A stretch of 49,557 bases of DNA, from contig JADYYH010000034.1 in NCBI GenBank assembly GCA_020853775.1, positions 1 through 49,557 on the forward strand. Reading direction: 5' to 3'. The translations under genes were made by a program, and so were the position numbers. Below are positions 24,796 to 33,244 of the stretch, one piece after another; positions within the stretch are counted from its first letter, which is position 1; each line of letters starts with the position of its first letter. Origin of the DNA: Nitrospira sp. GTDB taxonomy: Bacteria > Nitrospirota > Nitrospiria > Nitrospirales > Nitrospiraceae. The notes beneath the pieces are model-generated. The model ran no database searches. It saw only the letters and a list, made by a program, of their open reading frames with translations, and was not told the origin of the DNA.

Positions 24796-27528
24796 TCATG
24801 CGGCAACCGTGACGTGCGCCAGGCCCTTCTCGGCCACGGCGATCAGCGCTTGATTTCCGAACGTGGAATAAATCCGCGGGCGAGAGACTCCCGCCGCTCG
24901 CAGCAGACTTTCTAATTCCGTCTGATAGTGGAAATGAAACGTGCCTTCGCCTTCGCGTTCCTTGATTCTACCAGAATTGTCCAGCAGGCGACGGCCTTCC
25001 TCGACCTGATCCCTCGTCTGAGCGGTATCCACGAAATTCCGATAAATGGCCGAGAGATCCGCATAGGGTTTCAAATTCGAAATGACCAACCGCCCCTGCG
25101 GCGTCAGCACGCGCAGATATTCGCGCAAGGTAAACAGCGGGTCGCGCACATACCCCAACACCAGGTTGCACACGACGCGATCGAAGGAATGATCGGGAAA
25201 CGGCAGCGCAGATTCCAGATCGGCCTGGCACACGCGCATCGACATGGGCTCATAGGTGCGCAGCCCTTCGTAGAATTGCCCCTGCAGCGTCGCGCCGACC
25301 TGCTCGAAATTGCTCATGGCCTGCGCCAAGGCGGCCGGCACGAAGTCGAGACCGACATAGTCGGGTGAGCGAAAGTCCCCCCGCTTGCCGTATCGCTGCC
25401 GAAAGGCTTGATTCAGCTGCAGGAAGACACCGAAATTTCCGTTCCCGCACCCGGCGTCCAGAATCCGTTCGCCCTGGTGGCAATTGCCCATCAATCGATA
25501 GAGATGATCCATAAGGCGCCAGAAATCGGCCACATTGGGAATCGTTTGAAAGTTCTGCAAATACTCCTGCCAGAAGGCCACGTGATCCGATTTTCCCATC
25601 GGTCGCCGCTGCTTGCTCCGTTCGCGCTCAAGCCGGTTCTGCGCGCCGATTTCACGGTGGGACGGTTCGACCAGCCGTTCCTGACGCCGCGCCGTCCAGA
25701 GTTCCTGTTGGCAACAGGCGGCAATTTGCCGATACACCGCGCGGGACTTCCGTGGGCTTTCTTGCAAGCGATGTAAGGCGCCCGGCACGACGAAGGAGTG
25801 GCGCAGATACGGCCCGATCGCCTCCGTCACACGCTCAATGGAGGCTGGATCAACCCACGCGTCCTGCTCAGCATGAAACAGCACGACCGGAGTCCGTACA
25901 CGCGCGGCATCGCACTGCGTCGTCAGAAGATCGGCATAGTTCCCCTCCACCGCATGCGCCAACCATCGATCGGCATCGATGGTGAGCCCCATGATATTCA
26001 CCACGCCTTTGTGCACACCCGCCAGATGCTCTCCAATCAAATCCTCTTGATGCACGGCCTGCAGCGTATGCCGGACATCCATGATCCCGTTGATGACCGT
26101 CAAGAGGCGTACATGGGGCACCTTGCCGGCCACCTTTAATGCGACACGTCCCGCCAGACTTGTGGCCACAAGGCCGATCGGTCGACCCGGCCATTGATGG
26201 GCGACATGGTCCAACACGGTTTCGAGATCCGCCTCCATGTCCTCCAGGCGGAATTGAGTCACCAAGCCGTCACTTTCACCGACATGGTTCACATTGTCGT
26301 AGCGGACCACGTGGAACCCGTTACCCGCCAGGTAGTAGGCCAGGGGCACATAATCGCGCTTGCTCTCCCCATATCCGGGCGCCAAGACGACAATCGGGGC
26401 ATCAGCCCCCTGCTCAACTCGCGGCCGGTCATGGCAGATCACGATCCGAAGGCCGGAAGGTCGGCGACATTCAGAAAACTCACTGAGCACGGCGGGACTT
26501 CCGGCCGTCGATTCGAGGCTCGGCTGCTGTATCTGTCCCAGCAGATGATCGATGATATCTTCCGCTTCCTTGGCCACCGGAAGAAACCGCACTCCGGCCA
26601 GCACGGAACGCCCAGCCACGGGCACACAGCCGGGTCGGGCGTCAGGTGCAGCCGGTCTGATCCACACGACTTGCCCCACCACCGAACAGGCCGTGGCCGG
26701 CAGTGGGGTGCTCACAGATTCCTGGAAAGCGGCCGACTGCAACCATCGTAATTCGAGTTCCGATCCCAAGAGATCCTCTTCCGCAGATAGCTGAACACAG
26801 GCGCCGTTGGGGGACAGGTCCGTCGTGACGCCGGCGGACAATGGTCGGCCACCCGTATGCGTCCGGAGACTCACTTCGGTGCTCAATCCAACCACGACCC
26901 GCTGCTGGCGCCGTCGCTCTTCCCGCGGACGCTCTGGCCGTCGCACCAACTGCATGGGAACCGGCGGCGCGGGAGCGGGCTGTGGAGAACCCGTATCGAT
27001 GAGGGACTCTTCCCCTTCCTGCACGACCAAGGCGGCTGCCAGGCGCATCTGTCTTGGTGCGGTCGCACCTTGACTGAGGAGTGATGCCACGACCCGTTCG
27101 TCTGCGGCACTTAGGCGGACGAATTGGATGGCCAGGGTCACCGCGGTGTGCGTACGACCGGACACGTGCAGATCCTCAGACGAGCGAATGCCGCACACGA
27201 TGCCGAGGCTGTCCAATCTGCCCTCATCCGGGTTGAAGCTCAACATCATCTGTTGATTCAGCATGGCAGGAATGTCGAACACAAAGTCCATCGACAGCCC
27301 CCCGAGACTGAGGCTCTTGGTGACCCCTTTCCAGGTTTGCCCCTGAAAGAACAACTGAGTAGAGAGGCGAAGCGCAAGACGACGAGACGCGCGTCGTTCG
27401 GCAAGAGACAGTGACCAGGCGTCCTTCGTTTTCTTTCTATCGGCCACCGGAACGTTCAGGCTATCCTCATGCCCGCAGAGAGCAGGTAACGGCTGACTCA
27501 CATTACGCGCAGTGCTATCAGACGACAT
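24796..27528 (-). CDS. PilZ-PilZ-LuxD-like hydrolase-methyltransferase fusion protein
   Basis: A 910-residue four-part protein, no signal or membrane helix. PilZ 1 (about 43-150): RRASRR at 45-50, but SLSLGG where DxSxxG is expected. PilZ 2 (about 198-330): RRRQQR at 205-210 and a full DLSPNG at 238-242, so it should bind c-di-GMP. Hydrolase (about 358-605) resembles LuxD, the acyl-ACP thioesterase of bacterial luminescence: RYDNVNHVGESDG aligns with the LuxD segment, and the presumed triad is S457 (ATSLAGR), D556 (EQDAWV), H586 (GALHRL). Methyltransferase (about 645-905): SAM motif ILDAGCGNGNFG at 689-700, then LPFPDHSFDRVVCNLVLGYV. ATG 27528 has GGGAGG before it. The kinase gene follows after 33 bp. 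Domain calls are firm; the LuxD relation is from remembered sequence. Confidence 0.88.
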   Translation of the reverse strand: MSSDSTARNVSQPLPALCGHEDSLNVPVADRKKTKDAWSLSLAERRASRRLALRLSTQLFFQGQTWKGVTKSLSLGGLSMDFVFDIPAMLNQQMMLSFNPDEGRLDSLGIVCGIRSSEDLHVSGRTHTAVTLAIQFVRLSAADERVVASLLSQGATAPRQMRLAAALVVQEGEESLIDTGSPQPAPAPPVPMQLVRRPERPREERRRQQRVVVGLSTEVSLRTHTGGRPLSAGVTTDLSPNGACVQLSAEEDLLGSELELRWLQSAAFQESVSTPLPATACSVVGQVVWIRPAAPDARPGCVPVAGRSVLAGVRFLPVAKEAEDIIDHLLGQIQQPSLESTAGSPAVLSEFSECRRPSGLRIVICHDRPRVEQGADAPIVVLAPGYGESKRDYVPLAYYLAGNGFHVVRYDNVNHVGESDGLVTQFRLEDMEADLETVLDHVAHQWPGRPIGLVATSLAGRVALKVAGKVPHVRLLTVINGIMDVRHTLQAVHQEDLIGEHLAGVHKGVVNIMGLTIDADRWLAHAVEGNYADLLTTQCDAARVRTPVVLFHAEQDAWVDPASIERVTEAIGPYLRHSFVVPGALHRLQESPRKSRAVYRQIAACCQQELWTARRQERLVEPSHREIGAQNRLERERSKQRRPMGKSDHVAFWQEYLQNFQTIPNVADFWRLMDHLYRLMGNCHQGERILDAGCGNGNFGVFLQLNQAFRQRYGKRGDFRSPDYVGLDFVPAALAQAMSNFEQVGATLQGQFYEGLRTYEPMSMRVCQADLESALPFPDHSFDRVVCNLVLGYVRDPLFTLREYLRVLTPQGRLVISNLKPYADLSAIYRNFVDTAQTRDQVEEGRRLLDNSGRIKEREGEGTFHFHYQTELESLLRAAGVSRPRIYSTFGNQALIAVAEKGLAHVTVAA

Positions 27529-27771
27529 ACATTTCCTCCCGCTAGTTTGAGTCCTGGTGTCGGCCCGGCCACAGCATCGCGCTCAACAATCTGTGGCCAC
27601 CTCGCCCCTTCATGCATCGACCTCCGGGCGAGGCTGGACTCTTGCAAGCGCACGAACGATTCCAAAACAGCGGGAGGATGTCGGATGATCAAAACCAGGA
27701 AGGTTACGCGGCACGCACAGCCTCAGTGTAGGCACACAGCGACTAGCTCACCTGTCTGAGATTCGAAGCTT

Positions 27772-27799
27772 ATTCTAGGGAATTAGACATAATTGTCAA
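27772..27799 (-). promoter_or_regulatory. Promoter of the PilZ-fusion/kinase operon
   Basis: On the minus strand TTGACA (27799-27794), a 16-bp spacer and TAGAAT (27777-27772). It leaves a leader of about 235 nt before the ATG at 27528. The surrounding sequence is AT-rich, unlike the genes around it. Confidence 0.7.
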
Positions 27800-28187
27800 C
27801 TCATCAGCTAAAAAAAGATGCCGCAGCCTACTAGAAATAACTTAGTCGATAGCTGCAGAGCTGAAAGTCCTTGGTCGTGACGCCCACCGCCGCGAGAAAG
27901 AGGGCGAGACCAGTCAGAGCGCTGACGATCGTCATAATGCTGACGGACACACACTCAGGGCGCATACGTAATACCGTATCTCCACCACTCCGCACCAGGA
28001 ACCTAAGAGCCGCCCGGCCTTTTGCCGGAGGCGTAGGCCTCATCTCTTCCGTGGTGCCTCAGACAACCAGCACAGACCCGATAGCCAGCTCATCAGCTTC
28101 ATGGGCCAAGCGATGGTTCGGCGGCCTACGAGAGCGGTTCGGTTGCTTTGAAGGGGGAGTTATGTTACCCACAGGGCTTGAGCCTTC
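27800..28187. other. Intergenic stretch with no supported gene
   Basis: Between the PilZ-operon promoter and the lipoprotein gene I see no convincing gene. One minus-strand frame (stop at 27831, possible ATG at 27935) would give a 34-residue peptide with one hydrophobic segment, MTIVSALTGLALFLAAVGV, but it lacks a ribosome site. A plus-strand ATG at 28162 has GGGGGAG before it but gives only 26 codons. Confidence 0.4.
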
Positions 28188-28601
28188 ATGCTGTCACTCA
28201 TCATGCACACTACTGCCATCCGACTCTACACTGGCCTGCTGAGCCTCCTCATGACCGGCTTTGTGCTGGGCTGCCAGTCCAGCCCGCCCGTCACGGAAGG
28301 GTATCCTCACCAGCAAGCACTCCAGGGGAAAACCCTCCAACAGGTGCTGGCCTGCGCCGGCCCTCCACTGCAGAAGCGGGAAAACGATACCGTGACCATG
28401 CTCCGGTACTACAGAGAGGCGCCGATCCTGGAGGAATCCATGGTGTCGTCGAAGGGAAGCCGGCCGACCGTTCATCACGGCTGCTGGGCGACCGTGATCC
28501 TCCACGATCAGCGGGTCGATCACGTCCGGTACCATTTCGTGCCGAGTTCCATGGACGCGTCCAATGATTGCGAAGAAATCTTTGCGAATTGCCGGAAATG
28601 A
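28188..28601 (+). CDS. Small lipoprotein of unknown function
   Basis: The 137-residue product has a lipoprotein signal with lipobox VLGC (Cys at residue 29, or 24 if the start is the Met at 28203). The mature part contains QQALQGKTLQQVLACAGPPLQKRENDTVTMLRYYREA, similar in layout to small SmpA/BamE-like lipoproteins whose mature part starts with a GKT...V..GPP motif, and four further cysteines including C-terminal CEEIFANCRK. I infer a cell-envelope role only. Its stop overlaps the next start as ATGA, so the two are translationally coupled. Confidence 0.75.
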   Translation: MLSLIMHTTAIRLYTGLLSLLMTGFVLGCQSSPPVTEGYPHQQALQGKTLQQVLACAGPPLQKRENDTVTMLRYYREAPILEESMVSSKGSRPTVHHGCWATVILHDQRVDHVRYHFVPSSMDASNDCEEIFANCRK

Positions 28602-29518
28602 AGACCCGGCGCTCCAATGCTCACACCATTCTGGGCCTGATGTTGCTCGCCTGGTGCCTGCCGGCTGTGACCGACTGGACGGCGCCGGCCTACGGGCTCG
28701 AGAAATATGGCCGTCCACTTCCCTCCATGGACGAACCGGACCACGAAACCCGGAAAGAGGAGGAAACCCTCTTCGGCGGGTACTTCCTGACCGGCGCATT
28801 TGTGAAAAATCCGACCTTTGCCGCCCGCCCAGACAATACCGGTCTGGTCGGCATGCGTCACATGCTGCATCTGGAAACGGACCTCTACAAGCAATACCTC
28901 ACCTTCTATACCGATCAGAACTTTTTCTCGGATCGAACCGACGGGTGGATCAAACTCTCTGAGTGGGACGCCACCTTCGCATTCACCGGCGTGCTGGACC
29001 GGTTCAATTGGCGGCTGCAGTATGAACGCGATGCGCCCCTCGACCGCCGGGGCTTGAAGCAAGCCTATGCCGACGCCCTTGTGACGGCACGGTTTCAAGC
29101 CATTCAGGATTCCACCTGGTGGCGGCGCACCTTTCCACACCAAAATTTCACCGCCTATGCCGGGGCGGGCTGGCTCTTCCACAACAGCCAGTACTTCGCG
29201 CGACCCAACAATACTGGCCGCGCCCTGTTCCGATATGTCGCCCATGCCGACCTGGACGTGTACAAGAACAAGGTTGTGCTTTATGGAGACATGAACCTCT
29301 TTACCGACCGAGAGGCGAGTAATACCCTGAATCCCTCCGAGCTCGACTGGATCGTCGGTATTGCCGTGCGCTGGCGAGATATGGAACTGGCGTTTTATCG
29401 CGAAGAAGACCGGCCGCTGGATCAATCAGGGCTGGTCCAAAAGTACTTTGCGGTGCAATGGCGCTTTGCGTTCGACGTGTCCAAAGGCGCGATGGAGCGA
29501 ATGGGATGGAAACAGTAG
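28598..29518 (+). CDS. Secreted or outer-membrane protein with two internal repeats
   Basis: No named family recognised. The 306-residue product starts at ATG 28598 (MKTRRSNAHTILG), with a signal peptide up to about residue 33. Two halves align: the first contains FAARPDNTG, LETDLYKQYLTFYTDQNFFSDR and YERDAPLDRRGLKQ; the second FARPNNTG, ADLDVYKNKVVLYGDMNLFTDR and YREEDRPLDQSGLVQ. Alternating polar and aromatic residues in each suggest amphipathic beta strands, so a small beta-barrel or periplasmic beta-sandwich is likely. It is coupled by ATGA overlap to the lipoprotein gene, which suggests the two act together in the envelope. It converges on pafA, 7 bp away. Confidence 0.78.
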   Translation: MKTRRSNAHTILGLMLLAWCLPAVTDWTAPAYGLEKYGRPLPSMDEPDHETRKEEETLFGGYFLTGAFVKNPTFAARPDNTGLVGMRHMLHLETDLYKQYLTFYTDQNFFSDRTDGWIKLSEWDATFAFTGVLDRFNWRLQYERDAPLDRRGLKQAYADALVTARFQAIQDSTWWRRTFPHQNFTAYAGAGWLFHNSQYFARPNNTGRALFRYVAHADLDVYKNKVVLYGDMNLFTDREASNTLNPSELDWIVGIAVRWRDMELAFYREEDRPLDQSGLVQKYFAVQWRFAFDVSKGAMERMGWKQ

Positions 29519-29525
29519 GCGGGCA

Positions 29526-31016
29526 CTATCGTCCGCTGAGATGACTCCGCACATCCTGCACATAGGTCTTGAAGGGGTCCGCCATAAAAAACGGCTCGGC
29601 GTCACGTAACTTAAAATTGGACCAGTTGATGATGTACTCGCAGGACAGATGATCACCATAATTGTGCGCGGCCTCCGCTTCGGCTCCGGTCGGGGGCGAC
29701 GCGAGCAGATGCCGGACCAATTCACCCCGGCCGAAGGCCCGCGTGTTGCGAGGCGGATGGTCCTGCGCTAATTGAACGCTCTTGTCCGTCGTCAGGCGAG
29801 GCCCTCGCCCTTCCTCTTCAAGGCCGTAGCAGAGTCCCCGGTCGGGATGGAGGTTGTGGTATTCCAGATCGAGACTCTTCAGCATGGGATCATCCCAGGT
29901 CAGCTGCTCCGCTCCACGGTAGGTTTCCAGCAGCCAGAGTTTCGAAGCCCAATCGATCCGCCCCACGAGTGTTTCATACCCCTGCCGCAGGTCGCTCAGC
30001 ACCGATTCCCATTGTTCCAGTACCCAATCCGTCTCTTCGTCCTGTCCCTTGCAGTGGCGCTGCGCGGCAGCGAGAAACTGCTCTTGAATATCGATGGCGG
30101 ACATCGACTGCCCGGAGTCCAGGCGGACGATCCATTGGCGATCCGGGTCTCGCGAGATCTCCTGCAAGGCCTCGACCGGCTCGCTGATTCCCAATCCACG
30201 GGGAGCCTGCCCGGCTTCGATGAGCTGCAAAACCAATCCTGTCGTGCCCATCTTCAGTGCCGTGGCATACTCGGCCATATTCGAATCGCCGCAGAGGAGA
30301 TGGATGCGGCGGTATTGATTGGGATCCGCCAGCGGTTCATCGCGTGTATTGACGATCGCCCGGTTGTGCTGCACCCACTCGAAGAAATCGTTCACGATAT
30401 AATCGGCCCGCTGCGAGATCTGAAACGGAACAATCGATCGATCCTGCGCATCCCGCAGCCCGGGGCGATGCAAGATGAGCCCGCCGATTTGCACCCATTC
30501 ATTAGGATCACCGGCACAACCGATCCTGCCCGCGCCGGTAAACACCTGGCGGGTGACCAAAAAGGTCACCAGGGGGCCAAGACCACGCCGGGAAAACGGG
30601 AACTGACGGGTGACGAGGTAGTTTTCGTGCGAACCGAACGTGGCGTCGGTTTCGTGATCGATATTGTTCTTGATGAGCGAGACCGTATCTTCCAGCCCCA
30701 GCGCCGTCACGGCCTGCTGAATGATCCGGTCTCCGGCGCGATCGGATGCGACGAGATCCGCCAGCGTCGTGCATTCCGGCGAGGCATATTCCAGATGGCC
30801 CATGTCGATGTAGATCCGCCCGGCATTCGTCAAAAACCCCCCGTTGCCGGGCGGCTCATCATGTCCACGGTGGTGAAGATCGAGGACACCGCGGCGAGCG
30901 GCATGAAAAATGTGATCCCGGATACGCTGCGCCACCCAGGACGGCGAATGGTCAGGCCGATCCTGGTTGACCAGGAGGCCATATTCCGTTTCGATTCCAA
31001 AAATACGATTCAGCAT
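29526..31016 (-). CDS. pafA: UBact/Pup ligase PafA
   Basis: Carboxylate-amine ligase of the glutamine-synthetase-like superfamily that joins the C-terminal glutamate of the modifier to lysines on target proteins. Seen: the start FGIETEYG with Glu9, the catalytic aspartate region RIYIDMGHLEYASPEC (D71), KNNIDH, HENYLVTRQ, ISQRADYI and NTRDEP. The C-terminal domain ends INWSNFKLRDAEPFFMADPFKTYV, matching the PafA ending (VDW..LKL..DPF), and the Dop-specific loop is absent, so this is the ligase rather than the deconjugase. 496 residues. Last gene of the proteasome run, 60 bp after prcA. Confidence 0.92.
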   Translation of the reverse strand: MLNRIFGIETEYGLLVNQDRPDHSPSWVAQRIRDHIFHAARRGVLDLHHRGHDEPPGNGGFLTNAGRIYIDMGHLEYASPECTTLADLVASDRAGDRIIQQAVTALGLEDTVSLIKNNIDHETDATFGSHENYLVTRQFPFSRRGLGPLVTFLVTRQVFTGAGRIGCAGDPNEWVQIGGLILHRPGLRDAQDRSIVPFQISQRADYIVNDFFEWVQHNRAIVNTRDEPLADPNQYRRIHLLCGDSNMAEYATALKMGTTGLVLQLIEAGQAPRGLGISEPVEALQEISRDPDRQWIVRLDSGQSMSAIDIQEQFLAAAQRHCKGQDEETDWVLEQWESVLSDLRQGYETLVGRIDWASKLWLLETYRGAEQLTWDDPMLKSLDLEYHNLHPDRGLCYGLEEEGRGPRLTTDKSVQLAQDHPPRNTRAFGRGELVRHLLASPPTGAEAEAAHNYGDHLSCEYIINWSNFKLRDAEPFFMADPFKTYVQDVRSHLSGR

Positions 31017-31076
31017 GTCAGCACACTATTGATACGGGGCTCCAGGGCCTGCTCGATACCAGGCCGATTTGTTCCG

Positions 31077-31928
31077 TCATACGTCGATAGCACATCGGTG
31101 AGAATCTGAGGCCCGAACGGCCGGAGGCAGCAAGCGGCCTAATTCATCCGCACGCAAGGCCCGGTATTTAGACGAACCAGGACCATTGCGTTCCAGCAGC
31201 ACACATTCCAGCGACTTTTCCGCCACGGTCTGCCGCACATGGGCCAGCAAAGCCGTTGTGTCCGGCAAGGCCTCAGCTGCTGCCTTTTCTCCGGACTCGC
31301 GCACGGACGATAACTCACCCTCTGGATTTCCGGATGACGTTTGCGCCAGAGATCCCACCGCCCACGCGCAGAGGCCGGTTTCTACGGCCTGCGCCAATGG
31401 AGCCTGAGCAAATCCTGGCTGTGCGTCGATATACCGACCCATTTCGATTTGCACGGCGGACGTCGCACCCAATGCTGCCCAGCCGCGCCGCTCTTCAAAA
31501 TTTCCATCATAGTTGATAGTCAGAAACAGGTCTCGTTCCGGCTTCACGCCCAATTCGGCCAGCAGAATTTTGGCGATGAAAGGCGCTTTGTAAATTTCTT
31601 CAAAGGCCTGTTTGATGGTCGGCGCTAACCCGTATTTCATCAGTCGCGCGCCCGTCACATCGGACGGCGATCGATTAAACCCTTCGACATGGGCCATTTC
31701 CAAGAGCGAGAAGCGCAATTTCTCCAGATCGGCCGGATGCCCCATCCCGCCGAGCGCAATGCGATCATAAATCTCATAGAGTTTGGGCGTCCCACGGCTC
31801 ACGGTCAGCATCACAATGCCGCCGGCATAGGCCAACGCCACCACCGGCGAGCCCATCGTAAACTGTTCATCGAGATACTGGCGTCGATTGCCGACCGCCT
31901 CGATCCACCGATAGGGTTCTTCATACAT
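31077..31928 (-). CDS. prcA: 20S proteasome alpha subunit PrcA
   Basis: Forms the outer rings of the proteasome core that gate substrate entry. The 283-residue protein starts MYEEPYRWIEAVGNRRQYLDEQF and has MGSPVVALAYAGGIVMLTVSRGTPKLYEIYDRIALGGMGHPADLEKLR, the alpha-type pattern (the position of the catalytic Thr is not used). The C-terminal 80 residues after about 195 are Ser/Glu/Ala-rich with a final VRASDSHR segment, longer than in actinobacteria. Start ATG 31928 has GGTGACG before it. Located between prcB (67 bp upstream) and pafA (60 bp downstream). Confidence 0.92.
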   Translation of the reverse strand: MYEEPYRWIEAVGNRRQYLDEQFTMGSPVVALAYAGGIVMLTVSRGTPKLYEIYDRIALGGMGHPADLEKLRFSLLEMAHVEGFNRSPSDVTGARLMKYGLAPTIKQAFEEIYKAPFIAKILLAELGVKPERDLFLTINYDGNFEERRGWAALGATSAVQIEMGRYIDAQPGFAQAPLAQAVETGLCAWAVGSLAQTSSGNPEGELSSVRESGEKAAAEALPDTTALLAHVRQTVAEKSLECVLLERNGPGSSKYRALRADELGRLLPPAVRASDSHRCAIDV

Positions 31929-31995
31929 ATCGCGTCACCTTCATCCTGATCATAGAGCCCGTGAGTTCGCGAGCCTTCACGCGACCATCTGTCGG

Positions 31996-32769
31996 CTAGA
32001 GCGCGCGGACGACGTCACGCTCGTACAATTGTTTCAAATTGGTATCTGGAATGGTCTGCACGCCTGCTGCGGTAATGAGTTTCACGACCGGGTAGAGATT
32101 CAGCTCACGATTCACGCCGCCCGTCGCCGAGTCGAACTCCGCCGCGCTGGAGAGTAATCGCAGGGCTTGCACGGTAGCCTGCTCTTCAGGCAAGGCTGCC
32201 AGCGGTTGAGGGCCCCAGGTATTCACATAATGAAGAATGCCCCGGATCGTGGGCGAGCCGGAACCGGACACGGCATACTCCACCGCTTCGAACTCGGCCC
32301 CCAGAATGTCGTAGAAATAGATCTTCGCCGCCTCTTGCTCATGGTCATACCCGGCAAAGACCGGCACCACCGCTCCCGTTCCGGCTAACGCCGCCGGCAC
32401 GTTTTCCTTGAGCAACTTGGACACCGCGCGAAGTTTGCCCTCAAAACTCAGCTCCTGCAGCTGCGTGCGGCGATAGTACTTGAATGAATGTTCCAGCACG
32501 CGCACCATCTCGTAGGCCGTGGCCGGCACACCGGCAATCGCCAGGACACTGTGGCGATCGATCTCCAGCACCTTGTCGGTACGGTCGTACATCACCATGT
32601 TGCCGGCCGTCGCCCGGCGATCCCCCGCGACCAACACTCCGTCCCGATACTTCAGCGCGAGAATCGTCGTGGCGTTCGGGATTTCCATTCCCGCCGAGGC
32701 TGCCACAGGATTGCCGAACTGATACCCCTGCGATTTCAACAGTTGAAAGAAGTCTCCTTGCATCCCCAT
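31996..32769 (-). CDS. prcB: 20S proteasome beta subunit PrcB (catalytic)
   Basis: Forms the inner rings and carries the N-terminal nucleophile threonine freed by autocleavage. The mature start is TTILALKYRDGVLVAGDRRATAGN, with D and K of the catalytic set (GDRR, TDKV) present. The residue before the nucleophile is Ala (IPNA-TTI) where actinobacterial proteins have Gly. The chosen ATG at 32769 gives 257 residues with a 33-residue propeptide; ATGs at 32763, 32817 and 32826 and a TTG at 32856 are in frame and none has a clear ribosome site, so the propeptide length is open. Downstream of UBact, upstream of prcA. Confidence 0.92.
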   Translation of the reverse strand: MGMQGDFFQLLKSQGYQFGNPVAASAGMEIPNATTILALKYRDGVLVAGDRRATAGNMVMYDRTDKVLEIDRHSVLAIAGVPATAYEMVRVLEHSFKYYRRTQLQELSFEGKLRAVSKLLKENVPAALAGTGAVVPVFAGYDHEQEAAKIYFYDILGAEFEAVEYAVSGSGSPTIRGILHYVNTWGPQPLAALPEEQATVQALRLLSSAAEFDSATGGVNRELNLYPVVKLITAAGVQTIPDTNLKQLYERDVVRAL

Positions 32770-32872
32770 ATCATCTTCACCCACGTTTTGAATTCTCAGT
32801 TTTTCGTGTGGTCTCATCGCACCCATGCTGAGCCACGCAACGCTCAGCACTGACAACTCACCATTCTCTAGA

Positions 32873-33070
32873 CTATTCTCCCGTGCGCTGCCGATACCGC
32901 TCCGCCTGCTTGGGATCGACCTTTCGCATCCGCTTCAGCAGATTATCCTTGTCCGGCGAACCGGTATCCGGCCGCCGGGGACCGCCGCCTTCTTCCGATG
33001 GGCCCGACGGTTTCGGCATCGGATCGCCCGGGGCTTCACGACGTTCCGGCATGTTTATATATGGCATCAT
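32873..33070 (-). CDS. ubact: Ubiquitin-like protein modifier UBact (Pup homologue)
   Basis: A 65-residue, highly polar, probably disordered protein that serves as the degradation tag. It is rich in Pro, Gly, Glu, Arg and Lys, and has a charged helix-like C-terminal half (DNLLKRMRKVDPKQAERYRQ) ending in RTGE. The C-terminal residue is already Glu, so no deamidation would be needed before ligation; the penultimate Gly is kept while the third-last is Thr rather than the Gly of Pup. Sequence and locus fit UBact, the Pup-like protein described for Nitrospira and relatives. ATG 33070 has AGGA 6 nt before it. It sits between dop and prcB. Confidence 0.9.
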   Translation of the reverse strand: MMPYINMPERREAPGDPMPKPSGPSEEGGGPRRPDTGSPDKDNLLKRMRKVDPKQAERYRQRTGE

Positions 33071-33090
33071 TCTGCATCCTTTCGTCTAGC

Positions 33091-33209
33091 AGGATGCTGA
33101 AAACGTCCGCCAGCGGCGTTCTCACCTCGTTCAGATCCTCAACGTACCCAGAGGGTACGCCTCGGCCCCTCACTCGGTTCGGCCTTGCTGGACAGCCATT
33201 GAGCATCCT
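33091..33209. repeat. Structured intergenic repeat, copy A
   Basis: 119 bp bounded by a perfect inverted repeat AGGATGCT (33091-33098) / AGCATCCT (33202-33209). Internal hairpin CGTACCC / GGGTACG at 33143-33149 and 33153-33159. It is clearly homologous to the element at 36717-36838 in the opposite orientation, sharing GTCCGCCAGCGGCGTTCTC and CGGCCTTGCTGGAC. It lies between dop and ubact and would be transcribed with them. Confidence 0.85.
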
Positions 33210-33244
33210 GTCACGCTCTTCGTTGTCGTCCAATGCGCTGATGG

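Noticed and set aside
29772-31109. 445-codon plus-strand open frame opposite pafA
   Set aside because: Shadow of pafA in the complementary frame; translation shows no domain and a composition unlike real proteins here.
33091-33209. CRISPR or transposon interpretation of the structured repeats
   Set aside because: Only two copies 3.5 kb apart, no spacer pattern, no transposase between them and no clear target duplication; a REP-like structured repeat fits better.
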